Assembly: GCA_910589415.1 (NCBI GenBank)
Contig: OU342630.1
Span: 16,959,867-17,023,866, forward strand
Source: Malachius bipustulatus
Lineage: Eukaryota > Arthropoda > Insecta > Coleoptera > Melyridae
Direction: 5' to 3'
DNA length: 64,000 nucleotides
Shown one piece after another: positions 37,123 through 48,379 of this stretch (positions within the stretch are counted from its first letter, which is position 1; every line of letters begins with the position of its first letter). The notes under the pieces are model-generated. The model was not told where the DNA came from. It saw nothing but the letters and a program-made list of their open reading frames with translations, and did not search any database. The translations under genes were made by a program, and so were the position numbers.

Positions 37123-40100
37123 TGAAATGGATCGCACCTAGGTAGGATTATAAGGAAATTATTTCCTTCGCCTCAGTAAATCAGCTCAAACCGAAAAAGC
37201 AAATAGTGCGAGATTAGGTACGTAAATACCTAAAGGTAAAATTGTTAGAAAATTCAAACACAGCCACCCGCCGTTACATCAAGTAAACGATCCCGCCAGC
37301 ACATTAAATATTCATAAAACAAAATCGCTCCAGCTAGCCACAATTCAGTCCTTCGAGAAAGCGGCAACGGCGAGGGCAAACCTTTGCCAGATGTTAGGGC
37401 AGACACTGTCGGTCCGCGTGATGAAATAATAGGTGACCTACATACAAGAACGGATGGAAAGAAACAGACCGTGTGAAGGAATGTGAAATCAGAATTTAAA
37501 CAATAAGCCTTCGCAGAGACAATGGTATCTCGTGGGATATCATACCTACGAATATTAAAATTACACCAATCGATAGGGCGAATTAATAAACCCCAATAGC
37601 CGGAAAAGCACCCCGGTACCTAAACGACAAGTAAGGGAAAACACGAAGTGAAAGTTAAGTCGGTGTAATTATAATAACTAGACACAATGAGAAGTACCAA
37701 AACGCGTTGACCGATTTGAAGGAAAATTTAGATAGTGCAGGTTTAGGAAAATTCAGTGAGATAGCCGCGAGGCCGAATCGCTAAGTCCAGTAATAAGGAA
37801 AACACGATTAAGGACTAAATCACGGCAGGAGAGAAGAGTCAATAAGGTTCATTATTGCGCGGTGTTTAGAAATCGGGCGACTGCTTCTATAAAAGCAGAC
37901 GTCCTGCCGCTGTTCGAGGCAGATGAGATCAGCTTTCGAGCAGGTCACGTCTGACTCCATAACCCTTTGGCGTAAACCCGACGAGAAGGCGTTTAGTGAA
38001 CTCTCGGTCGCCCAATCCTTATCTAAACCAAACCCTTTGGACGTAAACCCGACGAGAAGGCGTTTAGTGAACTCTCGGTCGCCCAATCCTTATCTAAACC
38101 CAACCCTTTGGACGTAAACCCGACGAGAAGGCGTTTAGCGAACTCTCGGTCGCCCAATTCTTATCTAAACTTTACCCATATCAATTTGCATCTCTCCTCT
38201 AAACAACTCAAACTTCGCAGTTGGCAAACTCTCTTCACAACAAAATCCACATCGATAAATAATTATACAGATTCGCCCAATCCATGAGTGCAGGTCCCAT
38301 TTTAAATCAGACACAATAATCAACTAGGTATTAGGCGACACCACAATAGGTACCTACGCGATTACGTCAATAATTAGAAATAAACCAAGTTAGGCAGAAA
38401 ACAGGAATAAATAATTACATATTCACGCATAGGAAATTGAGATAGAGCTAGGAGCGAAAATAGACTTAGGTCAGGAAATAACCTGTAAACAAAACGGCCC
38501 ATGATTCAATCATCCTATTCTTCGAAGAGTCCGAGTTTTTAAATAGCGCAGATGGTTAGGCAGGAAGTAGTCCCTTTAAATGCGATTTAGAAAGTGAAAG
38601 GAATTTCTTGCCATTATATGACACCATAAATAAAGATCACATAGCAGAGCACCCCCGGTTGGCACAGGTCCGGATAGAGCAGGGCGGCGTTGTCAGATGT
38701 AGCATCCGCTACTTCGCAAATATTATCAGGAAATACTAATTCCATTACAACCCCAATTAGGAGTTAAAATAGGTAATCGATTAACCCCCGGGGGAGGCAT
38801 TCACCTCGATGTCCAGGTGAAGACCTCCGTTGTACCGGAAAGTGGAAATCATAGATCGCAACAGGGTAAAAGCACCCTCAGAGTAGGACAGCGTAATCAA
38901 AGCAAGGTTGTCAGGTGTAATAACCGCCCTCACATATCAGGAAATCCAATAACCAAAATAAAGTTAGGATTATGAATTGCAATTCACAAATAAAGACTCA
39001 AAACACCTCAAATTAATCTCGAGTATGGGAAAGCCAAAAAAGAAAGTCAAGCAACCAAAGTATCATTGTAAGATCGTTTTTCCGAGGCTCTTCTATTTAA
39101 ACAGAGACAAAATTGTCCTGTGCAATCAACCCAGGTATTCAGTAAAATCTCCACACTCACAGTTGATCAAAGCGACAATATAAAAACTCTAATGACCAAT
39201 CAAATAACTCATTGCCTAAGGAGGCAAGGTAAAACAAACAGGTTGCAACCAATAGTATAACAATCAGTACTGTTAACAGGTATATAGGGCAATACTGTGC
39301 ACGGTGGGGGCGATTGCTGGTCTCGTTACAATTGTATTCCCGAAACCAAGCCGGCACCAGTAGGTACCAATTACAAATTCCAGCATTTTTATCAGTACTG
39401 ACTAGTTAGGGGTAGAAACCAGGAACACGGTGGAATCGATGGTTGGTCTCGATGTCCGCAAATATGCCGGTTCCAGGAGGTACCAAACTAAAAATTCCAA
39501 CATTTCAATTCTTCGCCAGGTAGCCCACAGGGGCAAAAAGGTAATCAAAAGGTTAAACCAAAGTAAACAAACAAGGTTTACCAAATAGCGATAATATGAG
39601 TTATCAAGCAGGTCATGAGTAAAAGTAAACGGAGGCGAAATAATTCCCTCTCCCAGTAAAAATACACGGAGGTGAAACAATTCCCTCTCCCAGGTAAATC
39701 AACTGTGAAAATAAAATCACTAAATAAAAGAGAATCGGAAAGAACGATTTCATAAAGATACTAACTCAACATTCAAGAGAAATGGCAACCCCGTACTAGA
39801 ATCCACTCGCTAGGTAAAAATCAACTTAAACGGCCCGTATCTCAATCCGTTGGCTATTATAGCTAGGCAACCAATATGCCAACAGCCCTCCATGCTCGAT
39901 GTTTAACTCACGTTAGACTTACAGGCGACGCAGCTAGACATACAGGGTGATTCTCCCGGTTGGAAATTGAGTAGCAAATCATTCAGACATTCCCGCAATA
40001 TACCGGGTCGTCTGAAAACAACCTAGTTGTATTCTTTAATTAATTCAAGCAGTTGCTTGAAGTGAAGTCAAAGAAACTAGAAAAAGGAAATTAGGCAAGG

Positions 40101-40688
40101 AAAATCGTTGAATAGTTAAACGCACGGACATTTCCGCATATACCGGATAGTCTGTAACCGAAACAAAAGCGAAAACGAAATAATAAGACATTCCCGCATA
40201 TACCGGGTAGTCTGTAAACGAAACAAAAACAAAAAGAAAGCACAGGTGTGCAAAAGAGTGGAATCCGAAATGGATTATAGTTTGAAAGATGGATGAAAGG
40301 GATCCCTCTTCGCTTTCCATTTTTTTGTACTATCTATGCAAAATCACAGCCCATCTCGCCATTCACCATTTACGCCCTTGAAAACGAATTCTCTCGCTCA
40401 TCACTCGCTTTTAAACATCTGATAGGAAGCCAACAGTTAACAACGAGTCTCAGTAAATTTCCCCGCTTTTCCGACAAAAGAAAAATCCCACTAGGTTCTT
40501 TGCGCATCCGTTTCGGCCATAGTAATCCTGGCATACCTCAATCAAAGAGCAGGGGCGACTACGGTAATGACTACGGTAAACACAACGTAGGAAAACTCAG
40601 CGGTTCTATTAGGAGAAATTAGGGAAACTAGACGATCACACGGTGGCTTTTCGCGACAGATCATCGGGCCGGGGGTCTCGTAATTACA
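37123..40688 (+). repeat. Right (3') giant LTR
   Basis: A copy of 33403-36968. The only difference I found is AA at 40682-40683 where the left LTR has CG at 36962-36963. It is followed by the ACCC target duplication. Confidence 0.93.
37961..38170 (+). repeat. Three-copy 70-bp tandem repeat in right LTR
   Basis: The exact counterpart of 34241-34450. Confidence 0.9.
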
Positions 40689-41374
40689 ACCCTAAAAAAT
40701 TAAAATTAAAATTGAGAATTTTTTATCTTTTACCAGAGTGGTTTCACATATCACTGTACAAATTAGTACCTGGAATAGATTTATACTGTTCACTAATAGT
40801 ACTTTCATGCTCCAACCTTTCAGTGAAGATAATATGGTCTACATAAACGGTTTCGATTAAATCAATGTTATTTAATAGAGTTATATTTTGTTTTGATTTA
40901 TGAGTTGTGTTAAGGTATTAGTGTATTTTTTTTTCTTATCATTAATAGCTACTTATATGCGGTAATTTTATAAAAGAAATTAAAGTGATCAGCAACAAGG
41001 CACCGGTCGTTGTATTTTGTAGGTATGTCGTATGTCGTTTTCAAGGGGAATATTTTTTATACAGTGTGGAACAGCTAGACAGAATAAATTCATTATTTCA
41101 TTAATTGGGCATACCTAAGAAATCCCGAAACATGTCGATTTTAGATTATATTTGACATCCTACAGCGTAGAAATTTCATCCCTAAAGTCAACCCGCTTTG
41201 AGCGACAGTTGTGACTCCTAAGTTTTTAAAAAACCTCATTTGCATTTATTGCAATTAAGTTTTATTTTTTACAATATAGCGTCTCGCCCGTTAGAGATAG
41301 AAAAAAAAAAGATGTGAGAGAAAAGTTGTATGGTTTGAAGAGATCTATAACCTAAAATTATTTTCAGTAATACA

Positions 41375-41470
41375 GTGGCCCAATATCGCTGTACCCCATA
41401 CAACTTTGTTATTTTAAATAGGACACCCTGTTATATTATTACATTCTTAGATTTTCTGAGAAAATTCAGT
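41375..41470 (+). repeat. Partial copy of the 48.4-49.2 kb foldback
   Basis: GTGGCCCAATATCG followed by CCATACAACTTTGT and GGACACCCTGTTATATTATT matches 48501-48580. Confidence 0.7.
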
Positions 41471-41499
41471 ATAAGAATCGTTTTTGAACAATGGATTTT

Positions 41500-41960
41500 C
41501 AATAAGCCAGCAAGAAAAAATCCATTGGAGTCAAGTCGGGTGATCTAGGAGGCCATTCAACAGGTAGGTACTCTTCTGCCAATCCACCGATAGGAATAAT
41601 AATTATTCAGCCATTGCCTGACTGGCAAAACAAAATGAGGACTTGCAGAATCTGAAAATCGGATAATAAGTTTTCTGTTAATATCAAGTTTAAATCAGCG
41701 CCAGTTTGATTTTCTAATTCATGAACAATCAGATGAGGCACCTCCTCATTTGGTTTTCCCAATCAGGCAATGGCTGAATGATCATTATCCCAACCAATGG
41801 ATTGGCAGAAGAGGACATTGAATCGCCTCCTAGATCACCCGACTTGACTGCAATGGATTTGTTCTTGTGGGGTTACTTGACATCCTTTTTTTATAAAATC
41901 AAACCAGATCAATTTGAATAACTACGACAGATAATAATTACTGGAGATTCATCGACCTCT
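41500..41960. pseudogene. Inverted pair of mariner-type transposase C-termini
   Basis: Plus-strand 41725-41960 encodes APPHLVFPIRQWLNDHYPN, QWIGRRG and, after a frameshift, SPPRSPDLTAMDLFLWGYL. Minus-strand 41500-41640 is a second copy of the same region. Both are decayed and face each other, so this is either the core of a foldback or a head-to-head duplication. Confidence 0.7.
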
Positions 41961-42060
41961 GACCCCAGGGAGCTTCGGAATGGTTCAGCAAGAGCTCGAC
42001 AATACCCTATGAATTATTTTATGGTCAGTGATGGAAACTTTTTTTAAATGTACTGTCTCG

Positions 42061-43033
42061 AGAAAATGACAAGTTATATTTTTTCATTTAAATGAAATCA
42101 AATTGACTTGCATCAATATAATGAAAACAAACATCTGTACATTATAGGACATTGTCTGATATAATACAATTACTATTAATATCAATAACAATACGTCAAA
42201 GTACTTTGACAATAGGCAACAATTAATTTTATTAACATGGAAACATTGGTATCACTGGAAAGCATTTTTCAAGCAGGGGATTGTCATTAAAAAATTTATA
42301 TTTGGGGTGGGTGAACCTTTAGGGGTTGATGGGGGTGAGTCTTTCTCTTACATTTTGGTTCCCATACGTATTGTCCAAACGAGTTTTTGCGATCTTTTAT
42401 ATCCTTTTTTGCTTAAAAAATATCGCCAATGGCAACTTTTATGTCACTCTGTACAATAACTCCTACAATAACTCAAGTGGCATTTCTCAAGATACAATAA
42501 TTATCGGACGGCATTAACAATAAATTATCATAAACTAAAACGACATTAGACACATATTATAATACGTAATGTATCAATATTAAACGTAAACTCTTGAATA
42601 GGTACTTAACAATAACCGGTGTCTCTCATAATAGAGACAAATAAATATATCTAGAAGCACGTTCTTGGGCAAATTATGATATTCTGACCATTCTCTAATT
42701 GAATGTAAAGTGAAACACGGTTAATGTAAGGTGAAGTAAAGTATGACGGTCAAGTTCAGAGAGATCTGCAGCAGACTTCGCAAAATAGAATTTCAAACAT
42801 ACTGATTCTCCCAATAAAGTATTCCTTGCTCTGAGAGATATTGGTCAGCTTTCCTGAGATCGCAGATTCAATGTTAGACACGTTGTTAGCCTTCATGGTT
42901 TGCCTATCGTAATCATACTTATAGTTGCTTTATAATAATAACCTCTTAATAAATCCATAAATTGATCAATTGTCACCAAAGTTGGTATCTCATCACACAT
43001 GAGAATGTGGAAGCTTCAAGGTCGTACTTTCAA
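42061..43033. other. No gene recognised
   Basis: Short frames only, with no repeat structure that I can support. Confidence 0.5.
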
Positions 43034-43159
43034 TTATTTTTGTTTTTGCATTTCTTGGCAACACTGCTCAGCTATTGTGTTGCGGTCAGTTACAGGATCA
43101 TAAACTTGTAATAACCGCCTGGCTAAGGTCTTTAAAAGCGGCTCATCAAACACTGACAT
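43034..43159 (-). CDS. Small minus-strand ORF, possibly a terminal exon
   Basis: A 41-codon frame starts MSVFDEPLLKTLARRLLQVY, continues with DPVTDRNTIAEQCCQEM and ends QKQK. It has balanced, protein-like composition, unlike its AT-rich surroundings. A pyrimidine-rich tract followed by TCAG lies just inside its 5' end, so it could be a last exon entered at about 43153. I do not recognise the product. No clear AATAAA follows closely, and no upstream exon is identified. It could also be TE-derived. Confidence 0.3.
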   Translation of the reverse strand: MSVFDEPLLKTLARRLLQVYDPVTDRNTIAEQCCQEMQKQK

Positions 43160-43752
43160 TAGATGAAGAATAATTAGATGTTTCGGTTATTTATTTCCCA
43201 GAATAAACACTGAACATAAAAACTATGAATTGAGTTCGAAGTTTTTCACATCATTATGTGTATATGAATGTTATTTACTGTTCACATCTACAATTAATCA
43301 AGGCATTATTAAAATAATTTAGTTGTAGGTTCTGATACCCAATTCGTGTCGCATTGTGTCCACCTTATAATTAATATTACTACATGATACTACTATTTGT
43401 TTTACTCGTTACCAATAATCTCAATTCCTTTCAAATAAAAAACCCGTCATTAGAATGATCCGAGGAATAATGGAATCTTGTGCTAAGTGTGTACTAGCAT
43501 GTTTAATTGGGTTCTTTCATAAGGAACGGGCCTTAATATAATGAGGATTAGATTGCTTGAAAAATTGACAAGTTTTTTTCTGATTAATTTTCTTCAAGAA
43601 AAGCAAATCGAGTATGTTATTTTTGAATACAATACATATAGTTCTTGAAATACCTAATAACGTATCGTCTACCATTAGCGATGAATAATTAAAATAATTT
43701 ATGCCCGATTTCAGAGTTTTTTAAAGTTCTGGCTCAACTTAAGTAGGACTTG

Positions 43753-44083
43753 GTTATTATGACAATATTTATTGTAGCAAAAATGCAACTTTGGTGGTAA
43801 AGCCCTACTTTATTAGTTAAGGCAGGATTTAAAAATATGGTGAAAACGGCATTAGAGTCGCCAGAACGTCTCTCAAAAACGATATAATCGTCATTCAAAC
43901 AACATTATTGAAGATACATATACAAGTAACATTTTGGAGTGACCGAAAATTAGGATAGGTATCTCTAGTTTAGACTACAACCAAAAAATCAGCATTCTTG
44001 GCACTTGTGTGCCCGATCTTAGCTAAAGTAGGATTTTATCACCATAGTAACATTTGTTACAATGAACATTGTCATTATAACTA
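43753..44083. mobile_element. 331-bp foldback MITE
   Basis: The arms share GTTAT(T/A)ATGACAAT, TTGTA.CAAA and CCTACTTTA words in inverted order. It is moderately diverged and non-coding. Confidence 0.65.
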
Positions 44084-45074
44084 TTATATTTAAAAATACG
44101 ATGGCCCATTTAGAGTAGCGCCATTTCTGTGAAACCTAGGTCGGTGCGCATCAACGCCATCAACGATAAAACCAAAATAGTAAAGGCGAAATCTAAAGTT
44201 GTTTCAAAACTTCTTATATTTGTTTGTAACTAAGTAGGTGTGAGCTTTACTGCACGAAGAGGATGCGAAAGCTGTGACGGAAGCAAATTATCAGTTGTAA
44301 GTAGAACAAAAATGGAAATAAATCTTCCTTCGTTTAGCTTCTGTTTCTAAAGCAGCTTCTTCTTCTTCATTGAGATTGATTTACCGAGACCATGCAGTTG
44401 GCACTAATACAAATATTAAGGATCAGATCTTCGAATAAATCTGCTTCACACATTCACTTTCGGTGTCTCGAGTGAGAACTACTGTCATTCGGTGAAATAA
44501 ATCTGCTGATCGAACTGCTTCTCCTCCGCTTCGAGAGGTCACAAGTTCCATGTTTTTTGGTACCAAACTTATGGGTCGCGAAGTATGCTGAGGAGCAAAT
44601 TGTAGAATTTCGAATTCAAACAACGACTTATTTGCATACTTCGTTAAGTTTAGCAGTTCAAACAAAATGAATGTGACCTAAATCTGTATGGTAAATATCG
44701 ATTTATGGAATTGTTGCCGGTTATCAGATAAAAAGTCATAAAAAAATAATGACAGGAAGTGTCACAATTTATCGATTTTTATACAATAAGATCAATTTTT
44801 GAACAGTTCTGTTTACATAGGGATATAATTCTGTGATGATAAAATCATTTCAAGTGAATAATTTGAAAGGAGAAATAACATGCCATTAAAAATATTTCTT
44901 TTTTTTCTTTAACTATTTCGCTAACATCTAGCCTTTTGCAATATCGGCCCTTACATGCAGCATCATACTTTTATCATTTAACATTAAATTTAAACTGATC
45001 ACTAATTCATGGTTTATGCCAATCAATTTTTGCGTTAAAACCAATAACTCTAAATTTGTTTTGTGTTTCTGCAG
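44084..45074. other. Region upstream of UNC-93 exon, intron or promoter
   Basis: It ends in a good 3' splice site, so at least the right part is intronic. No upstream coding exon could be identified. Confidence 0.5.
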
Positions 45075-45368
45075 ATTGAGGAGGGCGAAGGCGGGCAGGA
45101 GATGACCGCGTCCCCCGACAACTCCGGAAGCGGCCGAAACGGCACGCGTCGGGGTGAGGACGGGTACCCGGTGACTGGCTACGAGAACAAGGGCTACAAA
45201 ACAGACGGCAGCGATGGACCAGGAGGAAAGCCACCTCAGCGAGAACTCACCGATGAAGAGGCCTCACAACTCGGCAAATTCAAGCTCTCCCGCAAAGAAA
45301 AATGGCGGATTCTGAAAAACGTTTCTGCAGTCTCCTGCGCCTTCATGATACAGTTCACCGCTTTCCAG
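45075..45368 (+). CDS. UNC-93-like protein, first visible coding exon
   Basis: This 98-codon exon begins a protein of the UNC93 family, MFS-like multi-pass membrane proteins linked to potassium-channel regulation in worms and to trafficking roles in vertebrates. It runs from a TTTCTGCAG acceptor to a CAG|GTAAAT donor, phase 0 at both ends. The N-terminal part is hydrophilic, Gly/Asp-rich and probably cytosolic. It is followed by the conserved sequence SRKEKWRILKNVSAVSCAFM and the first membrane segment, ending TAFQ. Codon use is GC-richer than the surroundings, as expected of real coding sequence. The true start is unsettled: an in-frame ATG at 45102 (G at -3) could be the initiator, making the first 27 bases 5' UTR. 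Alternatively an upstream exon supplies the start. The exon joins in frame to 45580. Confidence 0.9.
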
Positions 45369-45579
45369 GTAAATATTCATAGCGTATACATAGGCAGTAC
45401 ACAGCTCTTATTCTTATTCCGAACACAATAAGAAAAAAATTCACGTTATTGATTTTAATTTTTGTACCAAAGTTCTATCCGAATCGGTTCAAAATTTAGA
45501 GGGGAGGGGAGACTAATAACGTCCCCAGGGTATAACTAAAAATAAATTATTCTAAACATAACGTCGTTTCCTATTTCAG
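45369..45579 (+). other. UNC-93-like intron 1
   Basis: A short 211-bp GT-AG intron, AT-rich compared with the flanking exons. I see no repeat in it. Confidence 0.85.
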
Positions 45580-45985
45580 GGCACGGCTAATTTACAAAGC
45601 AGTATCAACGCAGAGGGCGGCCTGGGTACGATATCACTTTGTTCGATATTTGCCGCTCTAGCCGTCAGCTGTATTTTTGTACCAACGTTCCTGATAAAAA
45701 GGCTAACCGTAAAGTGGACGCTGGTCGTGTCAATGCTCTGCTATGCCCCTTACATGGGGGCCCAATTCTATCCCAAGTTCTACACACTAGTACCAGCTGG
45801 AGTACTCCTAGGTCTGGGCGCAGCACCCATGTGGGCGTCTAAAGCTACCTACCTCACACAAGTGGCAGGAGTCTACGCGAAGCTAACTGATCAAGCAGTG
45901 GATGGCATTATCGTGCGCTTCTTCGGGTTCTTCTTCTTGGCTTGGCAGACGGCCGAGCTCTGGGGGAACCTTATCTCATCACTAG
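45580..45985 (+). CDS. UNC-93-like protein, second exon
   Basis: This exon follows a 211-bp intron, with acceptor CTATTTCAG and donor CTAG|GTAAG, and contributes 135 codons plus one base. It opens with GTANLQSSINAEGGLGTISL, the hallmark region after the first membrane helix in UNC-93 proteins. Further hydrophobic segments follow, around CSIFAALAVSCIF, VVSMLCYAPYMGAQF and AGVLLGLGAAPMWASKATYL. The Gly/Ala-rich WASKATYL stretch is a strong family signature. The exon ends in another helix (FFGFFFLAWQTAELWGNLIS). The order of motifs matches the family, with no stop or frameshift. The split last codon is completed by TA of the next exon to give Val. Confidence 0.93.
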
Positions 45986-46011
45986 GTAAGATGCTATTGC
46001 GTTACTTAAAT

Positions 46012-46204
46012 TATCGGGTGATCCACAAAATTTTTCATCAACCAGTGCCTTGGTAAAAATGAAGCATGTCTGCCAGTCTGTCGTCAGATAAAATGCAAAC
46101 TACTGGTAGGTGTGCTCAGGTGCAGTGAGCTCAGACGTGACTGCAATAGCTATCTCTCTCTTCCAAGGCACTAGTTGATGAAAAATTTTGTGGATCACAC
46201 GATA
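46012..46204. mobile_element. 193-bp MITE next to exon 2 donor
   Basis: Arms of 42 bp (46012-46053 and 46163-46204) match except for a few bases, for example GATCCACAAAATTTTTCATC. It lies only 26 bp after the UNC-93 exon 2 donor. Confidence 0.85.
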
Positions 46205-46479
46205 TAAGTCGTTATTGCTTTCGAGCTTTAAGAATTGGTCAAAGATTCACATTCCGGATGACAATGCATGCACACCGTTTTCCCGTTCTATTCAGATTCA
46301 GATAAGAATTTGTACGAAATTATCTCTTCAGCTTTTTTTTTCAATTGGAGCAATGTTAAATTTGATATAAGAAAATACCACTTGTCGGTATAAATATTTT
46401 CAGTTCTATGAATTTTTTTTTTGTATTTAACCTCTCAACTACTTATATTTGTTTCGGACGGGTTTTCCATACCAGATTG

Positions 46480-47060
46480 TCCGCTATTGGAGCCCCCGAC
46501 GAACTGACTATTATAGTAGGTATATCTACCTGAGGTCCAATAACTATTGTATTGTACCTACTGTATTAATTGCGGATGTATCTACACTAGGACCTAGAAG
46601 ATCTTTTGTATCTCCCCTTCTAGTGACTATATTCAATTATAGCACCGCATCCAGTTCCACTTCTCGGAGAAGATTTAGGAGTTTCGGTGGTTCTAAAGTT
46701 TGTAAGTCTTTTTCCTTTGGTTGGTAAAGACTTAGACAGCGGAATCTTCTTTATTGTACCTACTGCATGGCCCTCGATTAACAGATGTATTGGAGTGCCT
46801 TTCCATGCAGAATCTACAGATTTGGTCATTTGTAAACCAATCTTGCGAAGGTGTGCTCCAAGTTTACAATGCCTTGTGAGAAAACCTATTAGATTCTAAA
46901 ACCATTTTTATTCTGTTTAATGCAAGCTTCGAATCTTTGTTGATTGTATTTCCCAAGCATTAATTTAGCCTGTCTTATTCCTGGGAGCTTATTGCACAGG
47001 TTTTTTCTTTGGATTTCCTCTGAGGTCTAATAGATGATTCAGAAATTGCTTTGGAGTTGT
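46480..47060 (-). pseudogene. LINE 3' tail (CCHC region) in UNC-93 intron 2
   Basis: The minus strand encodes FLTRHCKLGAHLRKIGLQMT, then ICRFCME and, after a frameshift, TPIHLLIEGHAVGTI. This is the CCHC zinc-knuckle region found after RNase H in jockey/R1-type LINEs. It is broken by frameshifts, lies antisense to the host gene and lacks everything upstream. Confidence 0.75.
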
Positions 47061-47389
47061 AGTTGACAGGAAAACAAAAGAATATTATATCACATAAAAA
47101 TGGATGCCTAGGAAAACATCACAGACGATTCGAAAATTGGGGCTATAATAGTTATAAACTTTGGGTGATATAATAGTATAAACTTTACTATACCTCTTTA
47201 ATAGTTTAACCAAATTTAACAAAATACCTGACTGGCAGATTTTTTTAGATTCCATAAAAACAGATTTAACAACTGAATGATAGGTAAGGTCAATTCGAAA
47301 ATGTCATCGAGTTTGTTAAATGGTTAATAATTCGTTAATAATTCTGGTTTTTGATGCACCTTAGTAGACTTTTTGTATCCTTTACATTA

Positions 47390-47692
47390 TGCAGGGTGAG
47401 TCAAGTTCTTTTTTTACTTTACCAACTTCTACCATATCGATGGTCTAATTCTAATACCCCGTAACTGTATCAATCAATATTTTACAGGAGAGAGCTTTTT
47501 TAGTTTTAAAGGGCTAAATATGATTCAGGAGGTTACAAAACTTTTTTTGTAGCTAATTTTACAAGCCAATACGGTGTATTTCAACTCATGACAGAGTAAA
47601 CGTACAACCGAATGGCGCGAAAAAGTAAAATTTGGATTTTTGCAGATACGGGGTATTAGAATTATTAGACCATCGTTATGTAAAGTCCCCTT
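47390..47692. mobile_element. Foldback remnant interrupted by a MITE
   Basis: TCGATGGTCTAATTCTAATA and CCCCGTA are repeated inverted at 47640-47685. The left end is GCAGGGTGAGTCAAG. The right end is interrupted at 47692 and resumes at 48130 (AAGTGGAATATCAT). A related uninterrupted stretch lies at 49430-49505. Confidence 0.6.
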
Positions 47693-47693
47693 A

Positions 47694-48129
47694 TGTCCGT
47701 ATTCATCAAACTTCAAAATATAACTCTGGGGTTATATTTTGAATTTTCTGACAGCTGATTGGTCTAATGCTCAAACCCTACGAACGCTACGAATTTTAAA
47801 CCAATGACATGTTCTAAAATTTAACCCCAGGGGTTATATTTTTAATTTTTTAATTAAATTTAATTTTTTTTAATTTAAATTTAAATTTAATTTAATTTTA
47901 ATTTTGAATTTTCTGACAGCTGATTGGTCTAATGCTCAAACCCTACGAACGCTACGAATTTTAAACCAATGACATGTTCTAAAATTTAACCCCAGGGGTT
48001 ATATTTTGGAACATGTGATTGGTTTAAAATTCGTAGCGTTCGTAGGGTTTGAGCATTAGACCAATCAGCTGTCAGAAAATTCAAAATATAACCCCAGAGT
48101 TATATTTTGCAGTTTGATGAATACGGACA
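47694..48129. mobile_element. 436-bp MITE with partly duplicated arm, TA target
   Basis: The ends are TGTCCGTATTCATCAAAC, flanked by TA at 47692-47693 and 48130-48131. Arms of about 130 bp include ACAGCTGATTGGTCTAATGC. The left arm is present one and a half times, separated by an A/T-only spacer (47850-47900). Confidence 0.9.
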
Positions 48130-48379
48130 TAAGTGGAATATCATATGACCCTTCAAAAGTGTCAACTCCCCTGCTCTGTTATAATACAGGGTAATTTGTT
48201 AAATTTGAAAAATATTCATTTCGCTATAATATCTACACGGGTCATTAGAATTTTCTAATTTTATACATTTTGTCTAGCATTCGATCAGCGTTCTCTAAAC
48301 TTAGAATTTCACACTGTAAACGATTTTTGAAAATGTATTTATTGATTTTCAAACAAATAGACAATGCATACAATATGTA

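Larger units (their letters stand above)
33403..40688 (+). mobile_element. Non-autonomous LTR retrotransposon with giant LTRs and tiny interior
   Basis: A 7286-bp element made of two 3566-bp LTRs around a 154-bp interior. Each LTR starts TGAAATGG and ends TTACA, giving the canonical TG...CA. The target duplication is ACCC (33399-33402 and 40689-40692). A tRNA-His primer-binding site directly follows the left LTR and a purine-rich tract directly precedes the right LTR. The LTRs appear identical on line-by-line comparison except for one dinucleotide near the 3' end, so the insertion is very young. There is no gag, protease, reverse transcriptase or integrase, so any movement must rely on an autonomous partner. 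The arrangement is like a TRIM in its minimal interior but with LTRs about ten times longer than usual for TRIMs. Confidence 0.9.

Noticed and set aside
33403..40688. Simple tandem segmental duplication of 3720 bp
   Set aside because: The TG...CA ends, flanking ACCC duplication, primer site and purine tract at exactly the right places are explained far better by an LTR element.
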